From NCBI GenBank assembly GCA_038247995.1, contig JBBRUG010000275.1, positions 1-8,471 on the forward strand: DNA of 8,471 nucleotides. The letters are read 5' to 3'. The translations under genes were made by a program, and so were the position numbers. Under the pieces are notes generated by a model. It saw only the letters and a list, made by a program, of their open reading frames with translations. It did no database searches and was not told the origin of the DNA. The stretch comes from JBBRUG01 sp038247995 (GTDB taxonomy: Bacteria > Chloroflexota > Chloroflexia > Chloroflexales > Chloroflexaceae). Of the stretch, positions 1 through 4,932 are shown piece by piece (positions within the stretch are counted from its first letter, which is position 1; the number at the start of each line of letters is the position of its first letter).

Positions 1-1
1 C

Positions 2-487
2 GCCACCCGCGCCGAACTGGCCGGTTCGCATCTGGTCGCGGTTGGGGTTGATGTGGGCCAAAGTGATCTGCCACGCGTCGATCTGGCGGCCGCCCGCACG
101 ACATTTGCCCGCCTCCACGCAGCGATCAGCGCCGGGTTGGTACGCGCGTGTCACGATCTCAGCGAGGGCGGCCTGGCCGTTGCCGCCGCCGAAATGGCGA
201 TTGCCGGCGATCTGGGCCTTGAACTCGATCTCAGCGCTGTTGCGCCTGAACAAGGCGCGCTGGTCAAATTGTTCAGCGAAACGCCGAGTCGCTTCCTGGT
301 TGAAGTGCCGCCCGACCATGCAGCGGCGTTTCAGGCCCAACTCGGCGCCACGCCATGCATATTACTCGGCGTCGTTACTGCCGCTACCGAAGTACACCTG
401 CGCGATGGCGGCACCGAACTGCTCCGCGCCGACGTAGAGGCCCTGCGTGCCACCTGGCAGGCTGGGCTGGATGAATTGAATTTTTAG
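2..487 (+). CDS. purL: Phosphoribosylformylglycinamidine synthase subunit PurL, C-terminal part (5' end outside window)
   Basis: PurL is the large catalytic subunit of FGAM synthase, which converts FGAR, glutamine and ATP to FGAM in de novo purine synthesis, together with PurQ and PurS in bacteria of this type. Only the last 161 codons are present and the frame is open to the window edge. The visible part is the end of the AIRS-C-like domain: a short ELAGSHLVAVG stretch like the GGS-containing segment of the family, then the hallmark ACHDLSEGGLAVAAAEMAIAG block, then PSRFLVEVPP. It ends with TAG after a typical short C-terminal helix. An ATG at 53 lies inside the domain and is not the start. 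Codon use is GC-rich and normal for the window. It is followed by a repeat-filled spacer, so no tight operon with the next gene is apparent. The assignment rests on the DLSEGGL motif and is secure. Confidence 0.93.
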   Translation, partial: ATRAELAGSHLVAVGVDVGQSDLPRVDLAAARTTFARLHAAISAGLVRACHDLSEGGLAVAAAEMAIAGDLGLELDLSAVAPEQGALVKLFSETPSRFLVEVPPDHAAAFQAQLGATPCILLGVVTAATEVHLRDGGTELLRADVEALRATWQAGLDELNF

Positions 488-489
488 CA

Positions 490-555
490 CACTGAAGCAC
501 TGAGAGGCACTGAGAACCACTGATCAACCACTGAGCCGGGCAGGTGTACCACTGA
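490..555. repeat. Six degenerate direct repeats of CACTGA in the purL-DUF1444 spacer
   Basis: CACTGA occurs at 490, 498, 508, 518, 529 and 550, so start-to-start spacing is 8, 10, 10, 11 and 21 bp. This is close to one helical turn, with one register skipped. The array fills most of the 108-bp gap between purL and the next gene. No promoter or hairpin was recognised in it. The reverse complement, TCAGTG, is the core of the repeats before xylB (6181-6326), so this looks like one family of interspersed short-period repeats. Confidence 0.8.
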
Positions 556-595
556 TAGCACGGAGCCGAGTGACGCGCCCAAACTCATTAAACTA

Positions 596-1417
596 ATGAC
601 TAACCCTGATCAACCTACGCCTTTTCTCGACCCCGAGCAGTTCGCCGGCGCGATTGAAACATTCCTGCGCACCCAGGAAGGCGTCACCGTGAGCGAACGC
701 AACGGTATGGATCTCGTATTGCGCGTCGGCGCGAAAGATCTTCAGCTCAACCTGGCGAATATCTACGCCGCCTACCAGCAAAATCCCGCCGAATTAGCGG
801 CAGTGGTGAGCACACTGGAGCGTTCGCTGCGCAGCTACGACAGCGCACGCCAGATCACGAGCTTCGCAGAACTGCGCGAGCGGGTGTACCCGATGCTCAA
901 ACCGCTTACGCTGCTGGCGACGGTGCGTGATCGCAAACTGCCGATGCTGATCTATCGGCCATTTCTCGCCGATCTGATGATTTGTTATGTGATTGACGAG
1001 CCGGGTAGTGTAGCCTACATCAACGAACAGCACATTGAACGCTGGCAGATTGGCGAGCACGAACTTCACGAACAGGCGATTGCTAACTTGCGCCGGCGCA
1101 CCGACGAGCGCGGTACCTTTACGATTGCCGGTGAAGGCGCGCAGCGCCTGATTGTGGCCAATACCCAGGACGGCTTCGATGCCACGCGGCTCTTGCTTGT
1201 GCCATTGCTGGCCACATGGCGCCCCCAATTCCCGGGATCAATGGTGATTGGCATACCCAACCGCGACTTCCTGATCGCCTTCAGCGATACCGACAGTACC
1301 ATTCTGAGCAATGTGGCGCAGCAGGTGCAATTCGACGCTACCGAGCGCGAGAACGGCCTCACCGACCAACTCTTTACCTTCGTTGACGGACAGATTCGCG
1401 AATACATGTGGGAGTAG
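596..1417 (+). CDS. DUF1444 (YtpQ-like, UPF0354) family protein
   Basis: The product has 273 residues and matches the DUF1444 family, whose Bacillus member is YtpQ. No biochemical function is established for the family that I know of. The recognisable part is the C-terminal half: NTQDGFDATRLL at residues 189-200 corresponds to the family's NTNDGYDASRIL, and MVIGIPNRDFLIAF at 216-229 corresponds to the family's MVVAVPHQDVLI strand. The N-terminal ~110 residues are mixed alpha/beta with no signal peptide or membrane segment, so a cytoplasmic protein is expected. The ATG at 596 is the only ATG, GTG or TTG near the start of the frame. No Shine-Dalgarno is evident just upstream (the sequence there is AT-rich), so initiation may be weak or leaderless-like. 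The gene reads in the same direction as purL and the next two genes, 72 bp before the membrane protein. Family assignment is fairly sure; the role is unknown. Confidence 0.82.
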   Translation: MTNPDQPTPFLDPEQFAGAIETFLRTQEGVTVSERNGMDLVLRVGAKDLQLNLANIYAAYQQNPAELAAVVSTLERSLRSYDSARQITSFAELRERVYPMLKPLTLLATVRDRKLPMLIYRPFLADLMICYVIDEPGSVAYINEQHIERWQIGEHELHEQAIANLRRRTDERGTFTIAGEGAQRLIVANTQDGFDATRLLLVPLLATWRPQFPGSMVIGIPNRDFLIAFSDTDSTILSNVAQQVQFDATERENGLTDQLFTFVDGQIREYMWE

Positions 1418-1489
1418 CGCCACAGGTCCGTCGATGCGCCTACCAAGCGGTATGCGCCCCCGTAGCCTGGACGCGATGCACGTTGTACT

Positions 1490-2188
1490 ATGATAGCTCT
1501 TGCCATTTTCGTCACCATACTCTGCTACGGCCTCGCGGGCTACCTTTGGTACCGGCAGCGTGCTCCAATCTACCTATTCGGTTTGATCAGCGGGCACCTG
1601 AGTGCGCTGGCAACACCGCTCTGGCGACTACTCTATGGCGTTAACTTCAGCCCGAGCCTGGAGACGATCCAGTCGGTCATTGGCGAACCTATTCCCACTG
1701 CCGTATTGTTCGCCTCGGCCTGGTATTATCCATTGCCGGCGGCCCTGGTGCTGTACCTCTACACCACCCGCTGGTGGTTCCCCGGCTACCTGACCAGCCT
1801 GATCACGTTCCTGATCTTCCTGCTTTACCATTTGCTGATCGAGACGATTGGCCTGCGCGCAAACCTGTGGGACGCTACCTGGCCGACATTGCCGCTCGGC
1901 CTGCCCGGCGCGCTGCTACCGGCCACGATGGCCGGCCTGATCTCCTACAGCTTGCTCTACATATTTCTCAGCACCTACCGTTACGCGCTGCTCAGCCTGA
2001 TCCTGGTGATCGTGCCCGCGACGCTGGGGCTGAGCCTGGCGGTGCGCGGCATTCTTGGCGCGCCGCTCTGGGTGACGCTGTTGCTCGACGGCGCACCCTG
2101 GATGCTCAACATCGGCCTGTTCAGCGTGGTCGCGCTGCTCGGCTGGGCGGTGCATATTGTGACGGTGGGTATTAGTCGGGTCGAGTAG
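1490..2188 (+). CDS. Polytopic membrane protein of unknown function (about 7 TM segments)
   Basis: This 232-residue protein is very hydrophobic. Likely membrane segments lie near residues 2-20, 27-49, 69-91, 99-120, 136-161, 165-187 and 205-227, which makes about seven helices with short loops. No signal peptide, catalytic motif or cofactor site was recognised. The stretch ETIGLRANLW (118-127), a Glu at the end of a helix followed by Gly and Trp, loosely recalls membrane carotenoid-enzyme families such as CruF or lycopene cyclases, but this is too weak for a call. The ATG at 1490 is the first start after an in-frame stop at 1463-1465; no clear Shine-Dalgarno precedes it. The stop is 3 bp from the aat start codon, so the two are probably co-transcribed and translationally coupled. 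It could be a lineage-specific integral membrane protein. It is real by length, GC-biased codon use and tight spacing, but function is unassigned. Confidence 0.75.
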   Translation: MIALAIFVTILCYGLAGYLWYRQRAPIYLFGLISGHLSALATPLWRLLYGVNFSPSLETIQSVIGEPIPTAVLFASAWYYPLPAALVLYLYTTRWWFPGYLTSLITFLIFLLYHLLIETIGLRANLWDATWPTLPLGLPGALLPATMAGLISYSLLYIFLSTYRYALLSLILVIVPATLGLSLAVRGILGAPLWVTLLLDGAPWMLNIGLFSVVALLGWAVHIVTVGISRVE

Positions 2189-2191
2189 CCG

Positions 2192-2779
2192 ATGCAGCTC
2201 AGCCCCCAACTGCTTCTCAGCGCCTACGTCCAAGGTCTCTTCCCCATGGCCGACGCCGACGGGACGATCGGCTGGTACGAGCCGCGCATCCGCGCTGTGA
2301 TCCCGCTCGATGGCGGCTTCCATGTGCCGCGACGCCTGGCGCGCACTGTACGCAAGGCACTGTTCGAGGTACGCTTTAATACTGCGTTCAGCGCCGTAAT
2401 GGCGGCTTGCGCCGATGTGGCTAGCGATCGCCCGAGCACCTGGATTTCAGCGGAGATGATTGCGGCCTACAGCGTATTGCACCAGCTCGGCCATGCGCAT
2501 AGCGTGGAGTGCTGGCGCGACGACCAGCTTGTTGGGGGGTTATACGGGGTATCACTCGGCGGATTGTTTGCGGGCGAGAGTATGTTCAGCCGTGAGCGCG
2601 ATGCGAGTAAAGTGGCACTGGTACACCTGGTGGAGCGCCTGCGCGCCGGAGGTTTTGTGCTGCTCGACTCGCAGTATATCGTCGGGCCGCACATGCTTCA
2701 ATTCGGCACGCAGGAGATCAGTCGCGCTGAGTATCACCGCCGGCTTGAGGCGGCCTCGCAAGTGGAGGCGCGGTTTTAG
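2192..2779 (+). CDS. aat: Leucyl/phenylalanyl-tRNA--protein transferase
   Basis: Aat transfers Leu or Phe from aminoacyl-tRNA to the N-terminal Lys or Arg of proteins, creating N-degrons recognised by ClpS and degraded by ClpAP in the cytoplasm. The 195 residues carry the family's diagnostic blocks in order: AYVQGLFPMAD and WYEPRIRAVIPL near the N-terminus, STWISAEMIAAY, then LGHAHSVECW with QLVGGLYGVSLGGLFAGESMFSR in two adjoining stretches, ASKVALVHLVERL, and a terminal GFVLLDSQ block followed by a short tail. The usual DCQ is DSQ here. It is shorter than E. coli Aat (about 234) because it lacks the first ~30 residues and the C-terminal tail; such short forms are common outside Proteobacteria. 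The ATG lies 3 bp after the preceding stop, and its weak Shine-Dalgarno fits translational coupling. No clpS or clpA is visible in the window. Confidence 0.93.
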   Translation: MQLSPQLLLSAYVQGLFPMADADGTIGWYEPRIRAVIPLDGGFHVPRRLARTVRKALFEVRFNTAFSAVMAACADVASDRPSTWISAEMIAAYSVLHQLGHAHSVECWRDDQLVGGLYGVSLGGLFAGESMFSRERDASKVALVHLVERLRAGGFVLLDSQYIVGPHMLQFGTQEISRAEYHRRLEAASQVEARF

Positions 2780-2797
2780 GCGGAGACGATGGATGAT

Positions 2798-2825
2798 CAC
2801 GCACCACGCACCACGCTCCACGGGA
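2798..2825. repeat. 7-bp tandem repeat (CACGCAC type), four units
   Basis: The units are CACGCAC at 2798 and 2805, CACGCTC at 2812, and CACGGGA at 2819. The array starts 18 bp after the aat stop and runs directly into the 10-bp array. Its reverse complement resembles the GGGCGTG 7-bp array before xylB (6151-6171). Confidence 0.7.
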
Positions 2826-2946
2826 CGATGATGAGCGATGATGAGCGATGATGAGCGATGATGGACGATGATGGACGACGGGACGACGGGACGACGGGAC
2901 GACAGGACGATGATGGGCGATGATGGGCGATGATGGGCGATGATGG
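2825..2946. repeat. 122-bp tandem array of 10-bp and 8-bp units (RCGATGATGR / ACGACGGG)
   Basis: The array reads as five 10-bp units (2825-2874, RCGATGATGR), then four 8-bp units (2875-2906, ACGACGGG with ACGACAGG last), then four more 10-bp units (2907-2946). The 10-bp units end in A on the left and in G on the right, so blocks seem to have expanded locally from slightly different seeds. It lies in the 352-bp gene-free gap between aat and the protease, which converge on it. Frames on both strands stay open through it, but they encode only low-complexity sequence and have no start or Shine-Dalgarno that I would accept. It is a VNTR-like candidate for length polymorphism. Confidence 0.92.
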
Positions 2947-3031
2947 ACGTAGGGCCAAAGCAGCGCTCCCAGGTGAATCCCCTTGGCCCATGCAAAGAAT
3001 CTACAGGTGGCGCCGCTTCGGCCCTACAGCC

Positions 3032-3082
3032 GCGCATCGGCGGTACCCGCGCATCGGCGGTACCCGCGCATCGGTGGTACCC
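3032..3082. repeat. Three 17-bp tandem repeats containing GGTACC
   Basis: The unit GCGCATCGGCGGTACCC is repeated exactly at 3032 and 3049, and with one change (C to T) at 3066. The GGTACC palindrome recurs every 17 bp. The arrangement is iteron-like, but three units with no AT-rich element or replication gene give no support for an origin. Together with the neighbouring 7-, 10- and 8-bp arrays it fills the aat-protease spacer. Confidence 0.9.
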
Positions 3083-3091
3083 GTTTGTGGA

Positions 3092-3119
3092 ATGGGCCGC
3101 GCATGCCTGCACGGCCCAT
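3092..3119. terminator. Stem-loop between convergent aat and protease genes; possible bidirectional 3' end
   Basis: ATGGGCCG (3092-3099) and CGGCCCAT (3112-3119) form a perfect 8-bp stem with a 12-nt loop. The stem begins 13 nt beyond the protease stop on the minus strand and is over 300 nt after the aat stop. The position between convergent genes suits transcription termination, but no U-run follows on either strand, so it is not a canonical intrinsic terminator. Confidence 0.35.
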
Positions 3120-3131
3120 ATCCTGTGTCGA

Positions 3132-4031
3132 TCAGTTACTCAACGTAGGCAAGAAGAGCGCCGGTTCAAGCTCAACGGCCGGCCCAATGTTCCCGGCGAT
3201 CCAGGGAATGTAGGAACTCACCCGCGTGTAGACGCCATAATCATTCGCAGCGGCGCAGCCGGAGCCGAAGCTTACGACGCCCACCTGAATATAGCCGCCC
3301 AGTCCATCAGGCACCACGAGCGGGCCGCCGCTATCACCCTGGCACGAATCGACACCGCCCTCGGCGAGACCGGCGCAAAGCTGTGCCTCCGTAAGGCCAG
3401 GTTGACTGGCCTCGGCACAGACCGCATTGGATACTAGCGGTAACTCCACAAAGCGCAACACATCGGGGAACTGCGGCTCAACCTCCTCGCCCGGCGCGTA
3501 CCCCAGCGTGCTGCCCCAGCCCGACACCGTGGCCAGCGTACCCGGCGCAGTCTGCGGGCCGTCATTTTCCGGCACGGCCATCGGCACAAACAGGCTCGGA
3601 TCATTCACGGGCGCGTTCAGTTCAAGCAGCGCAATATCATTCACCAGAGTTTGCGGATCGTACTCAGGATGATTTATCAGCCGCACGACGCTGCGTGCAT
3701 TCGCAGGCGTCGCCACACTCAGGTCGCGTACGTCCACCAGTACGCCGATTTGGTCTGCCGGCGTTGGATTTCCCGCGGCGTCAAAAAAGCAGTGGGCAGC
3801 CGTCAGCACCCAGGTGGCATTGATCAATGAGCCGCCACAATAGTGGTCGTCGTTACCTTCGGCGCCGCGCGTGCCGATCGAAACCTGATACCGATATGGA
3901 TTGGGGTCCGGCACGTCGCTACCGCCGACAATCGCCACTCCCGGCGACGGATTGGCGAACGCGAACGGCGTAAGGGCGAGGACGAACAGCGCACAAAAGG
4001 CGATCGTCAGGCGGGCGAGGCGAGTACGCAT
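3132..4031 (-). CDS. Secreted trypsin-like serine protease (peptidase family S1A)
   Basis: The 299-residue product cleaves peptide bonds outside the cell. A signal peptide occupies residues 1-26 (MRTRLARL, hydrophobic core, AFA at the cleavage site). After a seven-residue NPSPGVA segment comes IVGG (34-37), the usual mature N-terminus. The triad is His80 in TAAHC, Asp132 in NDIALLEL and Ser234 in GDSGGP. Asp228 (chymotrypsin position 189) with Gly256 and Gly266 (216 and 226) predicts cleavage after Arg/Lys. Six Cys (65/81, 205/219, 230/259) fit three conserved disulfides. Oddities are the lack of a basic residue before IVGG, Tyr265 at position 225, Phe255 at position 215, and a 17-residue tail ending FLPTLSN. 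I chose the ATG at 4031 because it begins exactly at a classical signal peptide; an in-frame TTG at 4055 would add eight polar residues. The gene stands alone, convergent with aat. Confidence 0.93.
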   Translation of the reverse strand: MRTRLARLTIAFCALFVLALTPFAFANPSPGVAIVGGSDVPDPNPYRYQVSIGTRGAEGNDDHYCGGSLINATWVLTAAHCFFDAAGNPTPADQIGVLVDVRDLSVATPANARSVVRLINHPEYDPQTLVNDIALLELNAPVNDPSLFVPMAVPENDGPQTAPGTLATVSGWGSTLGYAPGEEVEPQFPDVLRFVELPLVSNAVCAEASQPGLTEAQLCAGLAEGGVDSCQGDSGGPLVVPDGLGGYIQVGVVSFGSGCAAANDYGVYTRVSSYIPWIAGNIGPAVELEPALFLPTLSN

Positions 4032-4094
4032 GGTAGGTTCATTTCTACCGGACAAATGAGCGCAACCCCAGTGGTTGGCTCTACGCCTTACCGT

Positions 4095-4121
4095 AGCATA
4101 AAACTGTAACCTTTCATGTAA
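4095..4121 (-). promoter_or_regulatory. Weak candidate promoter for the protease gene
   Basis: On the minus strand, TTACAT (4116-4121) and TATGCT (4095-4100) are separated by 15 bp, shorter than the optimal 17. They would start transcription about 55 nt before the protease ATG. Both hexamers deviate from consensus, so this is only a candidate. Confidence 0.22.
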
Positions 4122-4193
4122 CTACTGGCTACTGATCCAGACCCTATTGCTGCTGATGGGATTTACCAGCCGCCAATCTACGAAAGCCAATTC

Positions 4194-4373
4194 ATGACTG
4201 CCCAGCGCTCCGATGCTGAACAATCTACTGCCATTCCGACATACGAACAGTCCTTAATTGACGAACATGGCGCAGAGGCGGTAGCGAACTACCGCGCTGA
4301 CACCTTCTACACCCAGCGCGCCGATCCGGCTGAAGTTCTCGCCGTGCTGCAACGCCTGACGGCAGGGCGGTAA
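4194..4373 (+). CDS. Small protein of unknown function (59 residues)
   Basis: An ATG at 4194 opens a 59-codon frame ending with TAA at 4371-4373. The product begins MTAQRSDAEQSTAIPTYEQS, continues as a charged acidic segment around DEHGAEAVANYRADTFYTQR, and ends in a likely helix, DPAEVLAVLQRLTAGR. It has no signal peptide, membrane segment or Cys, so a small soluble protein is expected. A weak GAAAG lies 7 nt before the ATG. The frame is open for 24 more codons upstream to a stop at 4119-4121, with similar-looking coding sequence (IYQPPIYESQF) but only a CTG (4125) as a possible start. The gene might therefore be longer, or be the remnant of a longer one. Codons end in G or C at a moderate rate, consistent with coding. 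It lies just upstream of the promoter and gene for the DUF1269 protein. I do not recognise the family. Confidence 0.5.
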   Translation: MTAQRSDAEQSTAIPTYEQSLIDEHGAEAVANYRADTFYTQRADPAEVLAVLQRLTAGR

Positions 4374-4400
4374 CAGATATGCTTACTCGTCATTTGCGGC

Positions 4401-4406
4401 TATAAT
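4401..4406 (+). promoter_or_regulatory. Consensus -10 element TATAAT upstream of the DUF1269 gene
   Basis: A perfect TATAAT stands in otherwise GC-rich sequence, about 100 bp before the GTG at 4506 and just after the 59-residue ORF. No good TTGACA-like -35 is found 16-18 bp upstream (TATGCT is there), and no extended -10 TG is in place. It would give a leader of roughly 95 nt. Confidence 0.45.
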
Positions 4407-4493
4407 AGGCTAACCAACGTCGCTCAATCAATGCACCAATTCATCAACGCCCAGTGTCAGCGGCGATCGTCGATGCAGGGCAACTCAACGTAG

Positions 4494-4498
4494 AGGAG
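4494..4498 (+). promoter_or_regulatory. Strong Shine-Dalgarno AGGAG fixing the GTG start of the DUF1269 gene
   Basis: AGGAG, within TAGAGGAGAA, ends 7 nt before the GTG at 4506. An in-frame TAG at 4491-4493 closes the frame just upstream, so the protein cannot be longer in this frame. Together they show that the short form is the intact gene. Confidence 0.75.
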
Positions 4499-4505
4499 AA
4501 TTGTA

Positions 4506-4769
4506 GTGGCAAGTCAGCTCGGCGGCCCCATCGGTGGCGCGGCCGTCGGCGCGGTGATTGGCTCGCTGCGCGATCGCGGCATCGACGATAGCTTCATTCG
4601 CGAACTGAGCGCCCAACTTCAACCCGATAGTTCAGGCATCTTCCTGTTAGTGCAAAGCGCCGATACTGAACAAGTGCTCGCCGAGTTGCGCCCGTACAAG
4701 GGCCGCGTGATCCACACTACGATCTCCCCTGAAGTCGAGGCGGTGCTACGTAAGGCGCTGGAGCACTAA
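4506..4769 (+). CDS. Short DUF1269-family protein (C-terminal half only)
   Basis: The 87-residue product matches the C-terminal half of DUF1269 membrane-associated proteins, which are usually about 165 residues. It starts with a glycine-zipper helix (GGPIGGAAVGAVIGSL, residues 6-21), then the family signature DRGIDDSFIRELSAQLQPDSSGIFLLV (residues 23-49 in one continuous block), an EQVLAELRPYKGRVIHTTIS strand-helix unit, and a C-terminal helix. The ~80-residue N-terminal domain and the first membrane helix of full-length relatives are missing, and I found no remnant of them in the 130 bp upstream in the same frame. The strong Shine-Dalgarno and GTG start argue for a functional minimal protein rather than a pseudogene. 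A single amphipathic Gly-rich helix suggests membrane association or self-assembly. Family function is unknown. It is probably transcribed from the TATAAT at 4401; xylA follows after a 163-bp structured leader. Confidence 0.85.
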   Translation: MASQLGGPIGGAAVGAVIGSLRDRGIDDSFIRELSAQLQPDSSGIFLLVQSADTEQVLAELRPYKGRVIHTTISPEVEAVLRKALEH

Positions 4770-4841
4770 GGGGACTGAGCCCACTGGGGATGCTCCTTGC
4801 GCCACGCTTTCCGCACGCCCTTTACGCACTAAGTGGTGCAT

Positions 4842-4860
4842 CCGGCAAGTTCCTTGCCGG
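4842..4860. other. Perfect 8-bp hairpin in the xylA leader
   Basis: CCGGCAAG (4842-4849), a TTC loop, and CTTGCCGG (4853-4860) form a very stable stem. It lies 72 bp after the DUF1269 stop and about 72 bp before xylA. There is no U-run after it. Its last two bases are also the first two G of the quadruplex motif at 4859. Confidence 0.75.
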
Positions 4861-4875
4861 GAGGGTTCGGGAGGG
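4859..4875 (+). promoter_or_regulatory. Canonical G-quadruplex motif in the xylA 5' leader
   Basis: Four GGG runs at 4859-4861, 4863-4865, 4869-4871 and 4873-4875 have loops of 1, 3 and 1 nt (A, TTC, A). This satisfies the strict G3N1-7 quadruplex rule, and such short loops favour a stable parallel fold. The G-rich strand is the coding strand, so the mRNA could form it if transcription starts upstream. It overlaps both flanking hairpins, and so cannot coexist with them. Its role is unknown. Confidence 0.6.
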
Positions 4876-4886
4876 CAAAGCCCTCC
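4870..4886. other. Perfect 7-bp hairpin in the xylA leader, followed by an A-run
   Basis: GGAGGGC (4870-4876), an AAA loop, and GCCCTCC (4880-4886) form the stem, and GAAAAAA follows. The A-run is on the wrong strand for a plus-strand intrinsic terminator, and for the minus strand the T-run would precede the stem. It is therefore not a canonical terminator in either direction; a structural or attenuation role, or an interspersed repeat, is possible. Confidence 0.65.
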
Positions 4887-4932
4887 TGAAAAAACCTTCT
4901 GCTAGCTGAAACCTTACCCAAGGATCATACTC

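Noticed and set aside
42..437. 131-codon plus-strand ORF overlapping purL
   Set aside because: It is an out-of-frame shadow; the PurL frame carries the DLSEGGL motif.
1490..2188. Assignment of the 7-TM protein to a carotenoid or lycopene cyclase family
   Set aside because: Only a loose E-x-x-G...W pattern at residues 118-127 is shared; no second motif supports it.
2825..3082. CRISPR array
   Set aside because: Units are 7-17 bp, strictly tandem with no spacers, and no cas gene is present.
3032..3082. Replication-origin iterons
   Set aside because: There are only three repeats, with no AT-rich unwinding region, DnaA boxes or rep gene nearby.
2552..3112. 186-codon minus-strand ORF across the 3' end of aat and the repeat spacer
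   Set aside because: Half is antisense to aat and the rest is repeat-derived low-complexity sequence (SSPIIAHHRP-like). It has no credible ribosome site or family.
2940..3437. 165-codon plus-strand ORF running from the repeats into the protease gene
   Set aside because: It is antisense to the protease 3' end and repeat-encoded at its N-terminus. No domain is recognisable.
4032..4055. TTG start for the protease eight codons upstream
   Set aside because: The ATG at 4031 starts a textbook signal peptide (MRTRLARL then a hydrophobic core). The extra residues SGRNEPT would place polar and acidic residues before it, without a better Shine-Dalgarno.
4826..4840. CACTAAGTG palindrome before xylA as a XylR operator
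   Set aside because: Only four base pairs per arm and no xylR gene or second copy. It is too short to support an operator call.
4870..4895. Rho-independent terminator after the DUF1269 gene
   Set aside because: The hairpin is followed by A, not T, on the plus strand. On the minus strand the T-run comes before the stem. The polarity is wrong both ways.
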